The position numbers and the translations under genes are program-made. DNA of 64,000 nucleotides from Natronomonas salinimetallica (GTDB lineage: Archaea > Halobacteriota > Halobacteria > Halobacteriales > Haloarculaceae), in the NCBI RefSeq assembly GCF_013839515.1, contig NZ_JACDNQ010000009.1, positions 43,705 to 107,704 of the forward strand. Direction: 5' to 3'. Shown here piece after piece: positions 16,267 through 26,104 of this stretch. The notes beneath the pieces were generated by a model. It saw only the letters and a list, made by a program, of their open reading frames with translations, was not told the origin of the DNA and did no database searches. Position 1 is the first letter of the stretch. Each line of letters opens with the position of its first letter.

Positions 16267-17691
16267 TCACTGATTCAGCGTGTGGAGGGCCGTCCCCGCC
16301 GCGTTCGCGGCCGCCTCCGCGACCGCCTCCGACAACGTCGGGTGAACGTGTATCGTCGCGGCGAGGTCGCCGAGGCGTGCGCCCATCTCGATCGCCAATC
16401 CGACCTCGGCGACGAGCTCGGAGGCCCGAGGGGAGACGATCCGAGCGCCGAGGATGAACCCCGTCTCGGCGTCGGCGACGATGCGGACGAACCCCGTCTC
16501 GGCACCGAGCGTGAGCGCCCGCCCGGAGGCGCCCATCGACATCTCACCGGTGACGGGATCGAATCCCTCGGCCTCTGCGTCCTCGGCGTTCAGCCCGACG
16601 GTTCCGATCTCGGGGTCCGTAAACACCGCCGCCGGGATCGCCCGGTGGTCGAGCCGCGCGGGCTCCCCGGCGACGACCTCCGCGGCGACGTGACCCTCTC
16701 GGTAGGCTTTGTGCGCCAGCATCGGCTCGCCCGCCACGTCGCCGACGGCGTGGACGTGGTCGACGGCGGTCCGTGTCGCGTCGTCGGTTTCGAGAAAGCC
16801 CTGTTCGGTCGGGTCGAGTCCGACGGCCTCGACGCCGCAGGTGTCCGCGGCCGGCTCCCGGCCGACGGCGACGAGGACGCGGTCGGCGGTATAGGTGTTC
16901 GTCTCGCCGTCCTCGGCGTCGGCCGTGACGCGGGCAGCGTCCCCGGTCTCCGTCCACTCCTGGGCCGCCTCGCCGAAGCGAAAGTCGATCCCGATTTCCT
17001 CGGCACGTTCGCGGACGACGCGCGTGACGTCGTCGCCGTATCCCGGGAGGACGTCCCCGAGCATCTCGAGGACGGTCACGTCGCTGCCCAACTTCGCGAA
17101 CGTCGTCGATAGCTCCATGCCGACGTAGCCCCCGCCGACGACGAGAAGCGAGTCCGGCAGCGATTCGAGCGAGAGGGCGTCGCTCGACGCGAGGATCCGC
17201 TCGCCGTCGAAGGCCAGCCCCGGGACCTCGATCGGTCGGCTGCCGGTGGCGACGACGGCGTGTTCGAACTCGATCGATTCGCTGCCCTGGCCTTCCCCCC
17301 TGTGGGCGACGCGGGCGGTATGGCCGTCGACGAACTCGGCGTGGCCCTCGATGAGGTTGACACCGTTGGCCGTACAGAGCGTCTCGACGCCCTCCGTCAG
17401 CCGTTCGACGATGCCATCCTTCCAGCCGACGAGCCCCTGCATGTCGACGTCCGCGCGCGCGTAAAGCCCCATCGTTTCCGCACCCTCGACCTCGTGGGCC
17501 AGATCGCTCACGTGAATGAGCGCCTTCGACGGGATACACCCCTCGTTCAGGCAGGTACCGCCGTAGGCATCGGCCTCGACGAGCGTCACGTCGAGGCCGA
17601 GTTGGCCCCCTCGGATCGCGGCCGCGTAGCCGCCGGGGCCGCCGCCGATCACCAACAGTTCGGTTCCGGTCGAGATGTCTCCGACGACCAT
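16267..17691 (-). CDS. lpdA: Dihydrolipoyl dehydrogenase (E3)
   Basis: A 474-residue flavoprotein disulfide reductase. It has the FAD motif LVIGGGPGGYAAAIR, the redox disulfide GGTCLNEGCIPSKALI, the NAD motif LLVVGGGYVGMELS and the second FAD motif HAVGDVAG. The dimerisation domain ends with the catalytic HVHPTLSEAVAEAA His/Glu pair. It reoxidises dihydrolipoamide of 2-oxoacid dehydrogenase complexes or the glycine cleavage system with NAD. No E1/E2 genes are adjacent. The first codons (MVVGDISTGTE) are typical of haloarchaeal E3. Confidence 0.96.
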   Translation of the reverse strand: MVVGDISTGTELLVIGGGPGGYAAAIRGGQLGLDVTLVEADAYGGTCLNEGCIPSKALIHVSDLAHEVEGAETMGLYARADVDMQGLVGWKDGIVERLTEGVETLCTANGVNLIEGHAEFVDGHTARVAHRGEGQGSESIEFEHAVVATGSRPIEVPGLAFDGERILASSDALSLESLPDSLLVVGGGYVGMELSTTFAKLGSDVTVLEMLGDVLPGYGDDVTRVVRERAEEIGIDFRFGEAAQEWTETGDAARVTADAEDGETNTYTADRVLVAVGREPAADTCGVEAVGLDPTEQGFLETDDATRTAVDHVHAVGDVAGEPMLAHKAYREGHVAAEVVAGEPARLDHRAIPAAVFTDPEIGTVGLNAEDAEAEGFDPVTGEMSMGASGRALTLGAETGFVRIVADAETGFILGARIVSPRASELVAEVGLAIEMGARLGDLAATIHVHPTLSEAVAEAAANAAGTALHTLNQ

Positions 17692-17788
17692 GCGTTGTCG
17701 ATCACACGGCGCCGGGACTTAAAAACGCCGAGGGAGGCGATCACGGGTGGGGGGACTCACCCGCGGAGCGCGCTCGATCCGGAGCGAA

Positions 17789-18448
17789 TCACGCTTTTGA
17801 TTCCGCCGACAGTTCGCGCATGACGCTGAATCCGTCGAGTTCGACCGTAATTCGTTCGGCGATCGTGACGAACACCTCGTGGTGGTCGCCGCCGGGATCG
17901 ATCCGGGTTCGGCTCTCGATGAGGCCGGCCTGCCGGAGCGTGTTGAGTCGACGATAGACGGTCGGTAGCGAGTAGCCGGTCAGGTTCGCCACCTCGCGTG
18001 CGCTCTTGACCTCGCCGTTGAGTACGCTACAACAGCGCCGGGCCTTCTCGTCGCCGAGGGCGTCGAGGACGTCGTTTGCGGTGTCGTCGGACGCCCGCAC
18101 CAGCGCGCGTTCGACGGTCTCGAACAGTTCTTTCTTGTCGACCGGCTTGAGGACGTACTCGTCGAAGGGGAGTTCGACCATCCCCTCGTCGGGTTCGACC
18201 GCGGTCACCATCACGACCGGGCAGTCGTGGCCCGCCTCTCTGAGCGTCTCGAGGACTTCGTCGCCGGAGACGCCCGACATCCGGCGGTCGAGCAGTACCA
18301 GATCGATCGAGCCATCGAACGTTGAGAGGGCCTCTCGACCGCCATAAGCGGTTCTAACGTCGTATCTGTCGTCGAACCACGCCTGGTAGATGTCGACGAG
18401 TCCCCGCTCGTCGTCGACGGCCAAGATCGTTTCGTTCCCGGTCGGCAT
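17789..18448 (-). CDS. Response regulator with receiver and winged-HTH output
   Basis: A 219-residue two-domain regulator. The receiver (about 1-120) has the acidic pair VDDERG, the phospho-acceptor in LVLLDRRMSG, the Thr in VVMVTA and the Lys in YVLKPVDK. The output is a wHTH (VLNGEVKSAREVANLTGYSLPTVYRRLNTLRQAGLIESR) of an ArsR/HTH_20 type rather than HalX. It likely binds DNA when phosphorylated. No histidine kinase is adjacent, so it is an orphan here. A TATA-like CCATAAGAT lies 15-20 bp before ATG 18448. Confidence 0.88.
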   Translation of the reverse strand: MPTGNETILAVDDERGLVDIYQAWFDDRYDVRTAYGGREALSTFDGSIDLVLLDRRMSGVSGDEVLETLREAGHDCPVVMVTAVEPDEGMVELPFDEYVLKPVDKKELFETVERALVRASDDTANDVLDALGDEKARRCCSVLNGEVKSAREVANLTGYSLPTVYRRLNTLRQAGLIESRTRIDPGGDHHEVFVTIAERITVELDGFSVMRELSAESKA

Positions 18449-18695
18449 CGAGTACTTGTATCTTATGGCCGCCTGATATAATGGTTTGGAAGACGGCCGA
18501 GTGAACCGAACGACGTCGACGGGGGGAACACGACGCGGACCGTCTCATACGAACTGTCGTCGTACTGCCGGCGATACCGATTTCAGGGGATCGCGTCCCG
18601 GCGACCACGCCGTGAACGTATCGCTGACAGCATCGGCTTCCGGCGAGTGCCGGTCCGGGCTGGCGCTCGCCGGTCACGTGGTACGCCGATCCGTC

Positions 18696-20087
18696 TCAGT
18701 CGCCGAACGGCCCCATGCCGCCGAGGCCACCGCCGCCGCCGCCGCCGCCACCGCCCATCTGTTTCATCATCCGTTGCATGTCGCCCTCGCCCATCCCCTG
18801 GAACTGCTTCATCATCTGGCTCATCATCTTGTGTTGTTCGAGCAGCTCCCGGACGGTTTCTTCGTCCTTGCCGGAGCCACGGGCGATCCGTTCGATCTGG
18901 CTCTGACCGATCGCGCGTGGGTGTTCGAGTTCGGCCTCGGTCATCGAGTCCATGATCACCTCGAAATCCCGAAGCCGATCCTGGGTCATGTCCATCGCGT
19001 CCTCGGGGAGTTGGTCTTTGATCCCGCCGCCGAGGCCGGGGATCATATCGAGCACTTGATCGAGCGGACCCATCCGGTTCATCGCGTTCATCTGGTTGCG
19101 CATGTCCTTGAGAGTGAACTCCCCTTTCATGAGGTCCTCGGGGTCCCAGTCTTCCTCTTCTTGGGTCTCCGCCATCGCACGCTCGACGCGTTCGGAGAGC
19201 TGTTTGAGGTCGCCCATCCCGAGCAGCCGGGAGATGAACCCCGAGGGCTCGAAGCGCTCGATGTCCTTGACTTCCTCGCCGGTACCGAGGAAGGCGATCG
19301 AGGAGTCGGTCTGGTCGACCGCCGCGAGGGCACCACCGCCCTTCGCCGTCCCGTCGAGTTTCGTGATCACGACGCCGTCGATGCCGACCGCATCGTGGAA
19401 GCGCTCGGCTTGATCTTTCGCCCCCTGACCGATCGCAGCGTCGAGGACGAGCAGGTTCCGGTCGGGATCGGCGACGGACTCGATCTCTTCGAGTTCGTCG
19501 ATGAGCGCCTCTTCGAGGGCGTGTCGCCCCGCCGTGTCGACGATGTGGACGTCGGCCTCGGCGGTCTCTTCGAGGCCCGTCCGGGCGATATCGACGGGAT
19601 CGTCGTTGTCGGGGTCGCCGTAGAACGCGACCTCCGCGCGCTCGCACATCTCCTTTGCCTGTTCGTAGGCACCGGGGCGGAACGTGTCGGTCTGGATCAC
19701 GGCGGGCCGGAGGCCCTTCTTCGAGAACCACCACGCCATCTTCGCCGCGGTGGTCGTCTTCCCCGATCCCTGGAGTCCCGCGAGCACGATCGTCTGCTCT
19801 TCGAGCGGCAGGTCCGTCGACTCGCCGACCAACTCGACCATCTCCTCGTAGACGATCTTGAGGACGTGATCGCGCGCGGTCGTTCCGGCCGGCGGCTCCT
19901 CCTCTAGGGCCCGCCCGCGGATCGAGTCCGACAGCTCCATGACGAGGTCGACGTCGACGTCGGCCGACAACAGGGATCGCTGGATCTCCTTTACGATCTC
20001 CTCGACGTCCGCCTCGCTGAGGGTCGTCTTGCCCTGTAGTTTGTCGAGCGTTCCCCGGAGGGAACTGCCCAAGTCGTCGAGTACCAT
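18696..20087 (-). CDS. srp54: Signal recognition particle 54 kDa protein (SRP54/Ffh)
   Basis: A 463-residue SRP GTPase that binds signal peptides and 7S RNA and delivers ribosomes to FtsY and the Sec translocon. The N domain is followed by a G domain with G1 [14 protein letters not shown]2 [11 protein letters not shown]3 DTAGR and G4 TKLDG, then a Met-rich M domain ([35 protein letters not shown]). The C terminus is a run of nine glycines before LGGMGPFGD. Start at 20087, with about 130 bp to the divergent L40e gene. Confidence 0.97.
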   Translation of the reverse strand: MVLDDLGSSLRGTLDKLQGKTTLSEADVEEIVKEIQRSLLSADVDVDLVMELSDSIRGRALEEEPPAGTTARDHVLKIVYEEMVELVGESTDLPLEEQTIVLAGLQGSGKTTTAAKMAWWFSKKGLRPAVIQTDTFRPGAYEQAKEMCERAEVAFYGDPDNDDPVDIARTGLEETAEADVHIVDTAGRHALEEALIDELEEIESVADPDRNLLVLDAAIGQGAKDQAERFHDAVGIDGVVITKLDGTAKGGGALAAVDQTDSSIAFLGTGEEVKDIERFEPSGFISRLLGMGDLKQLSERVERAMAETQEEEDWDPEDLMKGEFTLKDMRNQMNAMNRMGPLDQVLDMIPGLGGGIKDQLPEDAMDMTQDRLRDFEVIMDSMTEAELEHPRAIGQSQIERIARGSGKDEETVRELLEQHKMMSQMMKQFQGMGEGDMQRMMKQMGGGGGGGGGGLGGMGPFGD

Positions 20088-20220
20088 TTGGCGTTCGTAG
20101 ACGGTCCAGACTAAAGGCTTTGTTCGTCCCGGGCCGGCCGCCCCCCGACGGCTGTCTCCGATCGGTCAACAGCGCCCCGGAACGGGTAGATTTATCCGCG
20201 CGGGAACGTTCCCATCCGGT

Positions 20221-20370
20221 ATGGCTAGCTTCGAGGAAGCAGAAGAGCGCATTCTCGACAAGATGATCTGTATGCGCTGTAACGCCCGAAACCCGAAACG
20301 AGCGGATAGCTGCCGGAAGTGCGGCTACAAGAAACTCCGCCCGAAGGCGAAGGAACGACGCGCGGCCTGA
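20221..20370 (+). CDS. rpl40e: 50S ribosomal protein L40e
   Basis: A 49-residue protein with the complete L40e zinc motif [19 protein letters not shown] (C-x2-C, C-x2-C) and a basic tail [10 protein letters not shown]. It is a large-subunit ribosomal component. A TATA-like GATTTATCC lies about 27 bp before ATG 20221, as in leaderless haloarchaeal mRNAs. A T-rich CCGTTTTTATTACC (about 20384-20397) after the stop could terminate it. Confidence 0.97.
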   Translation: MASFEEAEERILDKMICMRCNARNPKRADSCRKCGYKKLRPKAKERRAA

Positions 20371-20468
20371 TCCGACCGGACGACCGTTTTTATTACCACC
20401 CGGTCGCCGGGTACTCGACAGTCCGGTAATCGTCGGGTTTGTGACGGCCCCACGCGTAACCGCAGAAC

Positions 20469-21161
20469 ATGATCGAATACGACGGCCTGGAGCTTTCCTG
20501 GCTCGGACACGCCACGGTACGATTGGACGGCGGGGGGACGACTGTCTACGTCGATCCGGGCCGATACGGTGTTCTGGACGACTACGAGGGCGGCGACGGC
20601 GACGTCGTCTGCGTGACGCACGGACAACATTACGACACGGACGGGATCCGGACCGTTGCCGACGCCGACGCGACGGTCGTCGCCTTCGAAGGGATCAATA
20701 CCCACCGGATCGACCGCGACGTCGAACGGTTTGCCGACCTGCCCTACGACGTCCGAACCGTCGATGCCGAGGCCGACATCGCGGTCGGCGACGCGATCGT
20801 TCGGACGACCGCGGCGTTCAACGACCCCGACGGGCCACACGTCCGGCCGGACGGACGCCCCTACCACCCGGAGGGCCGCGGATGCGGGTTCCACGTCACC
20901 GTGGATGGGGTCTCGGCGTACTGTCCCGGCGATACGGACGTACTCGACGGCCACGAACACCTCTCCGTCGACGTGCTCTGCCCGCCGATCGGAGGCACGT
21001 GTACGATGGATCGCCACGGGGCCGCAGCCCTCGCGGCGTCGCTCGATCCCGCTCTCGTCGTTCCGATCCACTACGACACCGTCGACGCGATCGACGCGGA
21101 CGCCGAGGCGTTCGCCGCCGACCTCGAAGAACGCGGGATCGAGACCCGCCTCGATGGGTGA
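20469..21161 (+). CDS. Metallo-beta-lactamase-fold hydrolase
   Basis: A 230-residue protein of the UlaG-like MBL branch. It begins LSWLGHATVRLDGGGTTVYVDPG, has a metal motif THGQHYDTDGI where HxHxDH is usual, then CPGDTDVLDGH, GTCTMD and a terminal PIHYDT. Two His of the first motif are moved or lost (HGQHYD), so the metal site may differ. The fold cleaves phosphodiesters, lactones or similar bonds; the substrate is unknown. It lies downstream of rpl40e, but the 98-bp gap and T-run suggest separate transcription. Confidence 0.8.
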   Translation: MIEYDGLELSWLGHATVRLDGGGTTVYVDPGRYGVLDDYEGGDGDVVCVTHGQHYDTDGIRTVADADATVVAFEGINTHRIDRDVERFADLPYDVRTVDAEADIAVGDAIVRTTAAFNDPDGPHVRPDGRPYHPEGRGCGFHVTVDGVSAYCPGDTDVLDGHEHLSVDVLCPPIGGTCTMDRHGAAALAASLDPALVVPIHYDTVDAIDADAEAFAADLEERGIETRLDG

Positions 21162-21238
21162 CATCGCGGGCTGCGGCGGTTCCGACACCACGGACCGTCA
21201 ACGTTCCCGATGCCGTGGTTGACACTGGCTGACAAGGA

Positions 21239-21245
21239 TTTATAT
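21239..21245 (+). promoter_or_regulatory. Strong TATA box for the 51-residue gene
   Basis: TTTATAT centred 26 bp before ATG 21268. It is one of the best TATA matches in the window and implies a leaderless, well-expressed transcript. Confidence 0.8.
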
Positions 21246-21267
21246 GGGATGGGCCCCGAAACTGCGT

Positions 21268-21423
21268 ATGGTAGAAACCAACACACCATACGAATACGGC
21301 GACATCGACATCGAAGCGCTCGGCGAGGACCCACCGCACGAACAACAGCACGGATCCGACATGGTCATCGTCGACGGATCGACGATGAGCTACAGGCGCT
21401 ACGCCGACCCCGAAACGGAGTGA
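21268..21423 (+). CDS. Small conserved-looking acidic protein, 51 residues
   Basis: The peptide starts MVETNTPYEYGDIDIEALGE, continues DPPHEQQHGSDMVIVDGSTM and ends SYRRYADPETE. It is acidic with no membrane segment or cysteine. Support comes from a strong leaderless promoter, a GC-rich coding-type third position and a clean stop. I do not recognise a family. Its neighbours are an MBL-fold hydrolase upstream and a convergent hypothetical gene downstream. Confidence 0.75.
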   Translation: MVETNTPYEYGDIDIEALGEDPPHEQQHGSDMVIVDGSTMSYRRYADPETE

Positions 21424-21566
21424 GCCGGGCCGGCCGCGCGCCGGCCCCACCCCGGTCGCCGCCGACGGCTGGGGCGGATCCGCTTCGTTACCGACTCGCC
21501 GACCTTTTATACGGCGTCGCGCGCTTGGCGGGGCCGTGACTCCCGCCCGCCGTATCGTCCGTAGCG

Positions 21567-22115
21567 TCACTGAAAGCCCCGTCCGACGTCCTCGTCGAGG
21601 AGGTCGTCGAGTTCGGCCGAGAGGAGTTCCTCGGCCCCCTCGAACGTCTCCGAGAGGGCATCGAGTCCGTCCGGGCGGCCGTACATGTCGTACTCCATCG
21701 GCCCGAACGCCGGACTATTGAGGGCGTCCATGACGTCCTCGAACAGCGCGTCGCCGGTCGTCGGGGCGTCGGCGTGCGTCTCGAGGACGGCCTCGAGGCG
21801 TTTGGCACGCGTCTCGGCGTCATCGGCGTCCTCGATCCCCCGGTTGACACCGAAGCGCCCCGCGCTGTCGGCTTCCGGGAACAGCGGCTCGAGTTCGTCG
21901 TCGATCCGCCGGGCGACCCGCGAGCCGACGCCGCGTACGTCGTAGGGGTTCTTTGCGAACGTCTTCAACTGGAAGACGCCGACCGAGGGGTGGCCGATGA
22001 ACATGTCCTCGCCGACGCCGCCGTGGCGGTCGCCGGCGACGGCCCGCCAACCGCTCGATTCGGCGTCCGATTCCACGACGTCTTCGAGGATGTCCTGCCA
22101 GTCGCGGACGCGCAT
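21567..22115 (-). CDS. Hypothetical protein, 182 residues (haloarchaeal)
   Basis: An acidic soluble protein beginning MRVRDWQDILEDVVESDAE. It contains GGVGEDMFIGHPSVGVFQLKTFAKNPYDVRGVGSRVARRI and a highly acidic C terminus (AEELLSAELDDLLDEDVGRGFQ). No enzyme motif is seen. The divergent gene is the large Dna2-like helicase with starts 115 bp apart, which hints at shared regulation or a linked DNA-repair role, though this rests on position only. ATG 22115 is chosen because the residues upstream in the open frame lie in the divergent promoter. Confidence 0.75.
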   Translation of the reverse strand: MRVRDWQDILEDVVESDAESSGWRAVAGDRHGGVGEDMFIGHPSVGVFQLKTFAKNPYDVRGVGSRVARRIDDELEPLFPEADSAGRFGVNRGIEDADDAETRAKRLEAVLETHADAPTTGDALFEDVMDALNSPAFGPMEYDMYGRPDGLDALSETFEGAEELLSAELDDLLDEDVGRGFQ

Positions 22116-22230
22116 ACCGGGACAATCGACAGAGGACGAAAAGAACCTATCGGCTCGGTCGGTCGCGGCGAGTCGGACCGCTCGTTCCCCTGACCGACAG
22201 CGTTTTTCCCCGGAGGGCGCACGATCAGAT

Positions 22231-24888
22231 GTGAACGTGCGTGGTCCGGTCCTCGAGGTCAGCCAGCCCCGAACCGTCGAGACGAGCCACGGGACGGGAG
22301 AGCTCGTGGAACTGACGCTGCGCCCCGACCGCGGCGCGGCCGAGCCAGTCGGGGTGACGCTCTGGGGCAAGTGGACGGAGACCGCAGCCCACGTCGACCC
22401 CGGCATGGAACTGCTCGTGACGGCGGTCGACGAGCGTACCTTCGACGGTGAAACGCGCTACTCGACGACGGGGGAATCCGCTGTCGTCGTCGAGCCGGAC
22501 TTTCTGGTCGACGTAACGGACGTCCGTGGCTGGGTCCAGTGCCCGCGGATCTACTACCTGAACAAACTCACCGGCCTCCCGCTGAAATACCCGGTCGTCA
22601 AGGGAACCGTCGTCCACGAGGTGTTCGGCGACTTGCTTCGGGGCCGGGACATCGACGACAGCATCGCCGAACGGGTCGCGGAGACGGCACTCGACATCGG
22701 ACTGCTCGGGGAGACCGCCGACGGCGTCGCCGACGACGTCAGACAGAACGCGGCCGCCATCGAGGGGTGGCTCCAGCAGGGCCGCTTCGGCGAGGATTCT
22801 TGGCGCTCCGAACAGACGCTCATCTCCGAACGGTTCGGGATCAAAGGCCGGGCCGACGCGGTTCGTCGGGGGAGTCCGGTCGAGTTGAAGACCGGCAAGA
22901 ATCTCAAACGGGATCCGCGGTTTCAAGACAAGGTGCAGGCGACCTGTTATGCCCTGCTTTTGGCCGACGACATCGCGGACGCCCCCGATACGGGGACGCT
23001 CCTGTACACGAAAAACACCGCGTTGGATCGCGCCGACGCCTCCGGCGACCTCTCGCCGGCCAAGGAGTTCTCGATCGGTCCCGGCTTCTTGAAGTACGTC
23101 CTGCGGGTTCGAAACGAGATCGCCGCCGCGGAGTACGACCGCTCCGTCCCCACCGGCTTGTCGGCCGGGGCGAAATGTGAGTACTGTTTCGAACGGGATA
23201 CGTGTATGGTCGTCGCCGGACGGCTCGACCAGGAGTCGAAAGCCGGCCAACTCGGCGAGCCGCTGCCCGAAGCGGAGCGGGCGTACTTCGAGCGGTTCTA
23301 CCGCGCGATCGAGGACGAACGCCGGGAGGTACACGCCGAGTACCGCAAACTCTGGGAGCAATCCGCCGAGGAGCGCGCCGACGACGATCGTGCGTTGATC
23401 GAACTTGAACCGATCGGACGGGAGCCGGTCTCGGGCGGTCGCTGGGAGCTTCGGGCCCGCCGGACGGCCGACGACGTCTCGAAACTCCGGGAGGGCGATC
23501 GCGTGCTCGCGAGTGACGGCCACCCGACACGGGGAACCGCCGAACTCGCGACCATCACCGACCTCGGCGAGGAAGTCGTCGTCGTCGCCGACGAGCCGAT
23601 CGAGCTGTGCCGGCTCGATCAGTACCCCTCCGAGATCGGCGTCGACCGCCAGCTGACCGCGCTCCACGACGCGATCCTGCAGGGCGACGCCGATCGCAAG
23701 GACGTCTTCTTCGGTCGGCGTGACCCGGAATTTTCGGGGGCACACCGGACCTACGTCGACAACAACGACGCACAAAACGACGCGGTGAACGCCGCGGTCC
23801 GGGCCGACGACGTCGCGTTGATTCACGGCCCGCCCGGGACCGGCAAGACCTATACGCTCGCCCACGCGGTCCGAGCCCTCGTCGACCGGGGCGAGCGGGT
23901 ATTGCTCTCGGCGTTCACGAACCGCGCCGTCGACAACGCGATCGAGGCGCTCGAAGCGCAGGGCTTTAGCGACGTGTTACGGTGGGGTTCGGAGACCGGC
24001 GTCCGCGACGACATGGAAAAATACCGGCTCGAACGGAGCGGTGACCCCGAGGAGCGCGCGGCAACGCTCTCGGCGGCGAGCGTGATCGCCGCTACGACCG
24101 CGGCGTGTGGCTCTCGGGCTCTCAAGTCCCAGTCGTTCGACGTCGCGGTCATCGACGAGGCGGGGCAACTCACCGAGCCGGGCACGTTCTTGGCGACGAC
24201 GCTCGCGGACCGGTTCGTCCTCGTCGGCGACCACCGACAGCTTCCGCCGGTCGTACGGGCCGAAAACAACCTCCAACGGTCGCTCTTCGAGCGCCTCATC
24301 GAGCAGTCGCCGGACGCCGCGGTCATGCTCGACCGCCAGTACCGGATGAGCCAGCGGATCCAGTACCTCTCGAGCGAGGAGTTCTACGACGGGAAGCTAC
24401 GACCGGCCGACGCCGAGGTGGCCGCCCGGCGGCTCGACGATCTGGCAGGCGTCGACCCGGGGGCCCTCCCGCCGGCGCTCTCGGACAGCGTCTCGTTCGT
24501 CGATCCCGGCGGGACCGCAAGCGGCAACACGAACCCCACGGAAGCGGACCGCGTCGTCGAGATCGTCGAGTCGTTTCTCGCCGCGGGCGTCCATCCGGAT
24601 GACGTCGGCGTCATCGCCCCGTTCCGGGCCCAGGTGGCCGAGATCTCTCGCCGCCTCCGGGCCCCAGGGGTCGCCGTCGACACGGTCGATCGGTTCCAGG
24701 GCTCCTCGAAGGAGGTCATCGTCATCTCCTTCAGCGCGACCGGCGAGCTGTCGAGCCCGATCTTCGAGGACCATCGTCGGGTCAACGTCGCGTTGACGCG
24801 GGCCAAACGGGCGCTCGTTCTCGTGGGTGATCGGACGGCCCTCGGGAGCGATCCATTTTATACGCGAATGCTGGAGTGGGCGGAGTGA
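22231..24888 (+). CDS. Dna2-like helicase-nuclease (Cas4/PD-D/EXK nuclease plus superfamily 1 helicase)
   Basis: An 885-residue protein starting at GTG. An N-terminal OB-like part of about 100 residues is followed by a RecB/Cas4-type nuclease: Cys in VQCPRIYYLN (near 104), VELKTGKN (near 216) and CEYCFERDTC (near 315), giving four Cys for an Fe-S cluster. The helicase half has GPPGTGKT (near 533), VIDEAGQL, LVGDHRQLPPVV, LDRQYRMS, DRFQGSSKEV and NVALTRAK. This is the Dna2 layout, used for flap processing and resection of DNA ends. It stands alone, divergent to a hypothetical gene; no cas genes are near. Confidence 0.92.
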   Translation: MNVRGPVLEVSQPRTVETSHGTGELVELTLRPDRGAAEPVGVTLWGKWTETAAHVDPGMELLVTAVDERTFDGETRYSTTGESAVVVEPDFLVDVTDVRGWVQCPRIYYLNKLTGLPLKYPVVKGTVVHEVFGDLLRGRDIDDSIAERVAETALDIGLLGETADGVADDVRQNAAAIEGWLQQGRFGEDSWRSEQTLISERFGIKGRADAVRRGSPVELKTGKNLKRDPRFQDKVQATCYALLLADDIADAPDTGTLLYTKNTALDRADASGDLSPAKEFSIGPGFLKYVLRVRNEIAAAEYDRSVPTGLSAGAKCEYCFERDTCMVVAGRLDQESKAGQLGEPLPEAERAYFERFYRAIEDERREVHAEYRKLWEQSAEERADDDRALIELEPIGREPVSGGRWELRARRTADDVSKLREGDRVLASDGHPTRGTAELATITDLGEEVVVVADEPIELCRLDQYPSEIGVDRQLTALHDAILQGDADRKDVFFGRRDPEFSGAHRTYVDNNDAQNDAVNAAVRADDVALIHGPPGTGKTYTLAHAVRALVDRGERVLLSAFTNRAVDNAIEALEAQGFSDVLRWGSETGVRDDMEKYRLERSGDPEERAATLSAASVIAATTAACGSRALKSQSFDVAVIDEAGQLTEPGTFLATTLADRFVLVGDHRQLPPVVRAENNLQRSLFERLIEQSPDAAVMLDRQYRMSQRIQYLSSEEFYDGKLRPADAEVAARRLDDLAGVDPGALPPALSDSVSFVDPGGTASGNTNPTEADRVVEIVESFLAAGVHPDDVGVIAPFRAQVAEISRRLRAPGVAVDTVDRFQGSSKEVIVISFSATGELSSPIFEDHRRVNVALTRAKRALVLVGDRTALGSDPFYTRMLEWAE

Positions 24889-24979
24889 AAAACGGCCGTA
24901 TGGACGCGGTGGGGCCGGGCGGAATCGGGTGGTCGGACACCATCCACAGCGGTAAGTCCCCGGCCCTCCCAGATCGGGT

Positions 24980-25387
24980 ATGGACGCCGAAGAAACCGTC
25001 CGGACCTACTACGACGCCCTCCGGGCCGGCGACGCGCTCGCCCCCTTTTTCGCCCGTGACGAGACGACGGTGAAGTTCGGTATCGGCGAGAAGCTCTACG
25101 GGTTCGCCGAGATCGAAGCCGGCCTCGACGCACAGACCGAGACGACCGACGAGTGGGTCGTCGACAGCGACTCGCTCCGCGTCACCGAACGCGACGATCA
25201 CGCGTGGTTCTCTGACGAGGTCGATATGGCCTGGACCCACCTCCGGTCGGGAACCCGCTATGCGTTCGAGACCAGATGGAGCGGGACGCTCGAACGCAGA
25301 CCGGGGGCCGAACCGGCGGAGGCTCCCCCCGGGACGCCCTGGCGGTTCGTGGCGATGCACGTTTCGGCCCCCGGGGGGACCGAGTAG
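24980..25387 (+). CDS. SnoaL/NTF2-like protein
   Basis: A 135-residue single-domain protein of the NTF2/SnoaL_3 fold: ETVRTYYDALRAGD at the start, GIGEKLYGFAEIEAGL in the middle, and strands ending GTPWRFVAMHVSAP. Such domains form cone-shaped pockets and act as small enzymes or ligand binders. No catalytic residue set can be named. Its stop overlaps the GTG start of the following small membrane gene (TAGTG), indicating an operon. Confidence 0.8.
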   Translation: MDAEETVRTYYDALRAGDALAPFFARDETTVKFGIGEKLYGFAEIEAGLDAQTETTDEWVVDSDSLRVTERDDHAWFSDEVDMAWTHLRSGTRYAFETRWSGTLERRPGAEPAEAPPGTPWRFVAMHVSAPGGTE

Positions 25388-25623
25388 TGGTCGATCCCAT
25401 CTCGAATACGGACCGCGCGCGGACGCTCCGGTGGATGAAACTCGGGACGGTCCTGCTCGTGGGGCTGTCCTCGGGGCTCATCTCGATACAGGGCGACGCC
25501 TCGCTCGAACTCGTCGGCGGATCGGTCCTGACCGGACTGCTCGTCGGGGCCACGCTGGTGTGGTATCTGTTCCCGGCCGCGGACGCCATCGCCCCGGCCG
25601 ATCGGCGACGCGGCGGACCGTAG
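25387..25623 (+). CDS. Small two-helix membrane protein, 78 residues
   Basis: The start is a GTG overlapping the previous stop by one base. Hydrophobic segments LGTVLLVGLSSGLISIQ and LVGGSVLTGLLVGATLVWYLF predict two membrane helices, with a short basic C terminus (ADRRRGGP). The family is not recognised. Coupling to the SnoaL-like gene suggests a shared process. Confidence 0.7.
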   Translation: MVDPISNTDRARTLRWMKLGTVLLVGLSSGLISIQGDASLELVGGSVLTGLLVGATLVWYLFPAADAIAPADRRRGGP

Positions 25624-25697
25624 TCCCCGACCGATTCAACTCGCACCCTCACCACCCAGAGTGGGTCGTCGTCGTCGCTTCAGACGAGTCGTCGACC

Positions 25698-26027
25698 TCA
25701 TCCCGGCCCGGTGGCTTTCCGTGCCCCCTGCGGCGGGGTGCTCCCGGAGAGATCGGAGACACACCGACGGCAAAACCGGAACTGCGGATCGTTCGGCGTG
25801 CCACAGACCGGGCAGTGAACCGTCTCTTCCGGGTCGGCGTCGGCGTTCCCGTCATCGCCACCGTCGACGCTCTCGGAGGGGCCCGACGGATCGGGTGACA
25901 CCTCGCGTATCCCCCCAGCGCCCCCCGAGGTCGAGTCCGATAGCGACCGGTAGAGATACACCGCGATCGCGGTGTGGACGACGACCACGAAGAGCGTGAC
26001 GGCAGCGATCGTGACGAAGTCAGCCAT
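25698..26027 (-). CDS. Membrane-anchored zinc-ribbon protein
   Basis: A 109-residue protein with one N-terminal membrane helix (FVTIAAVTLFVVVVHTAIAVYLY), an acidic Gly/Ser linker and a zinc ribbon (CPVCGTPNDPQFRFCRRC). The four Cys (C-x2-C and C-x2-C) make one zinc site in the cytoplasm. Haloarchaea carry several proteins of this layout with no assigned function. ATG 26027 (MADFVTIAAV) is chosen over one two codons upstream. Confidence 0.82.
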   Translation of the reverse strand: MADFVTIAAVTLFVVVVHTAIAVYLYRSLSDSTSGGAGGIREVSPDPSGPSESVDGGDDGNADADPEETVHCPVCGTPNDPQFRFCRRCVSDLSGSTPPQGARKATGPG

Positions 26028-26104
26028 ACCCAACCTGGGGATACACGCCGGCGGTATTTATACTACCGCCCGTCCGTGATCGGTTCGGGGATCCGGTCGG
26101 CGTC

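Noticed and set aside
18449..18695. Gene between the response regulator and srp54
   Set aside because: No frame with a start, promoter and coding-like composition was found in these 247 bp.
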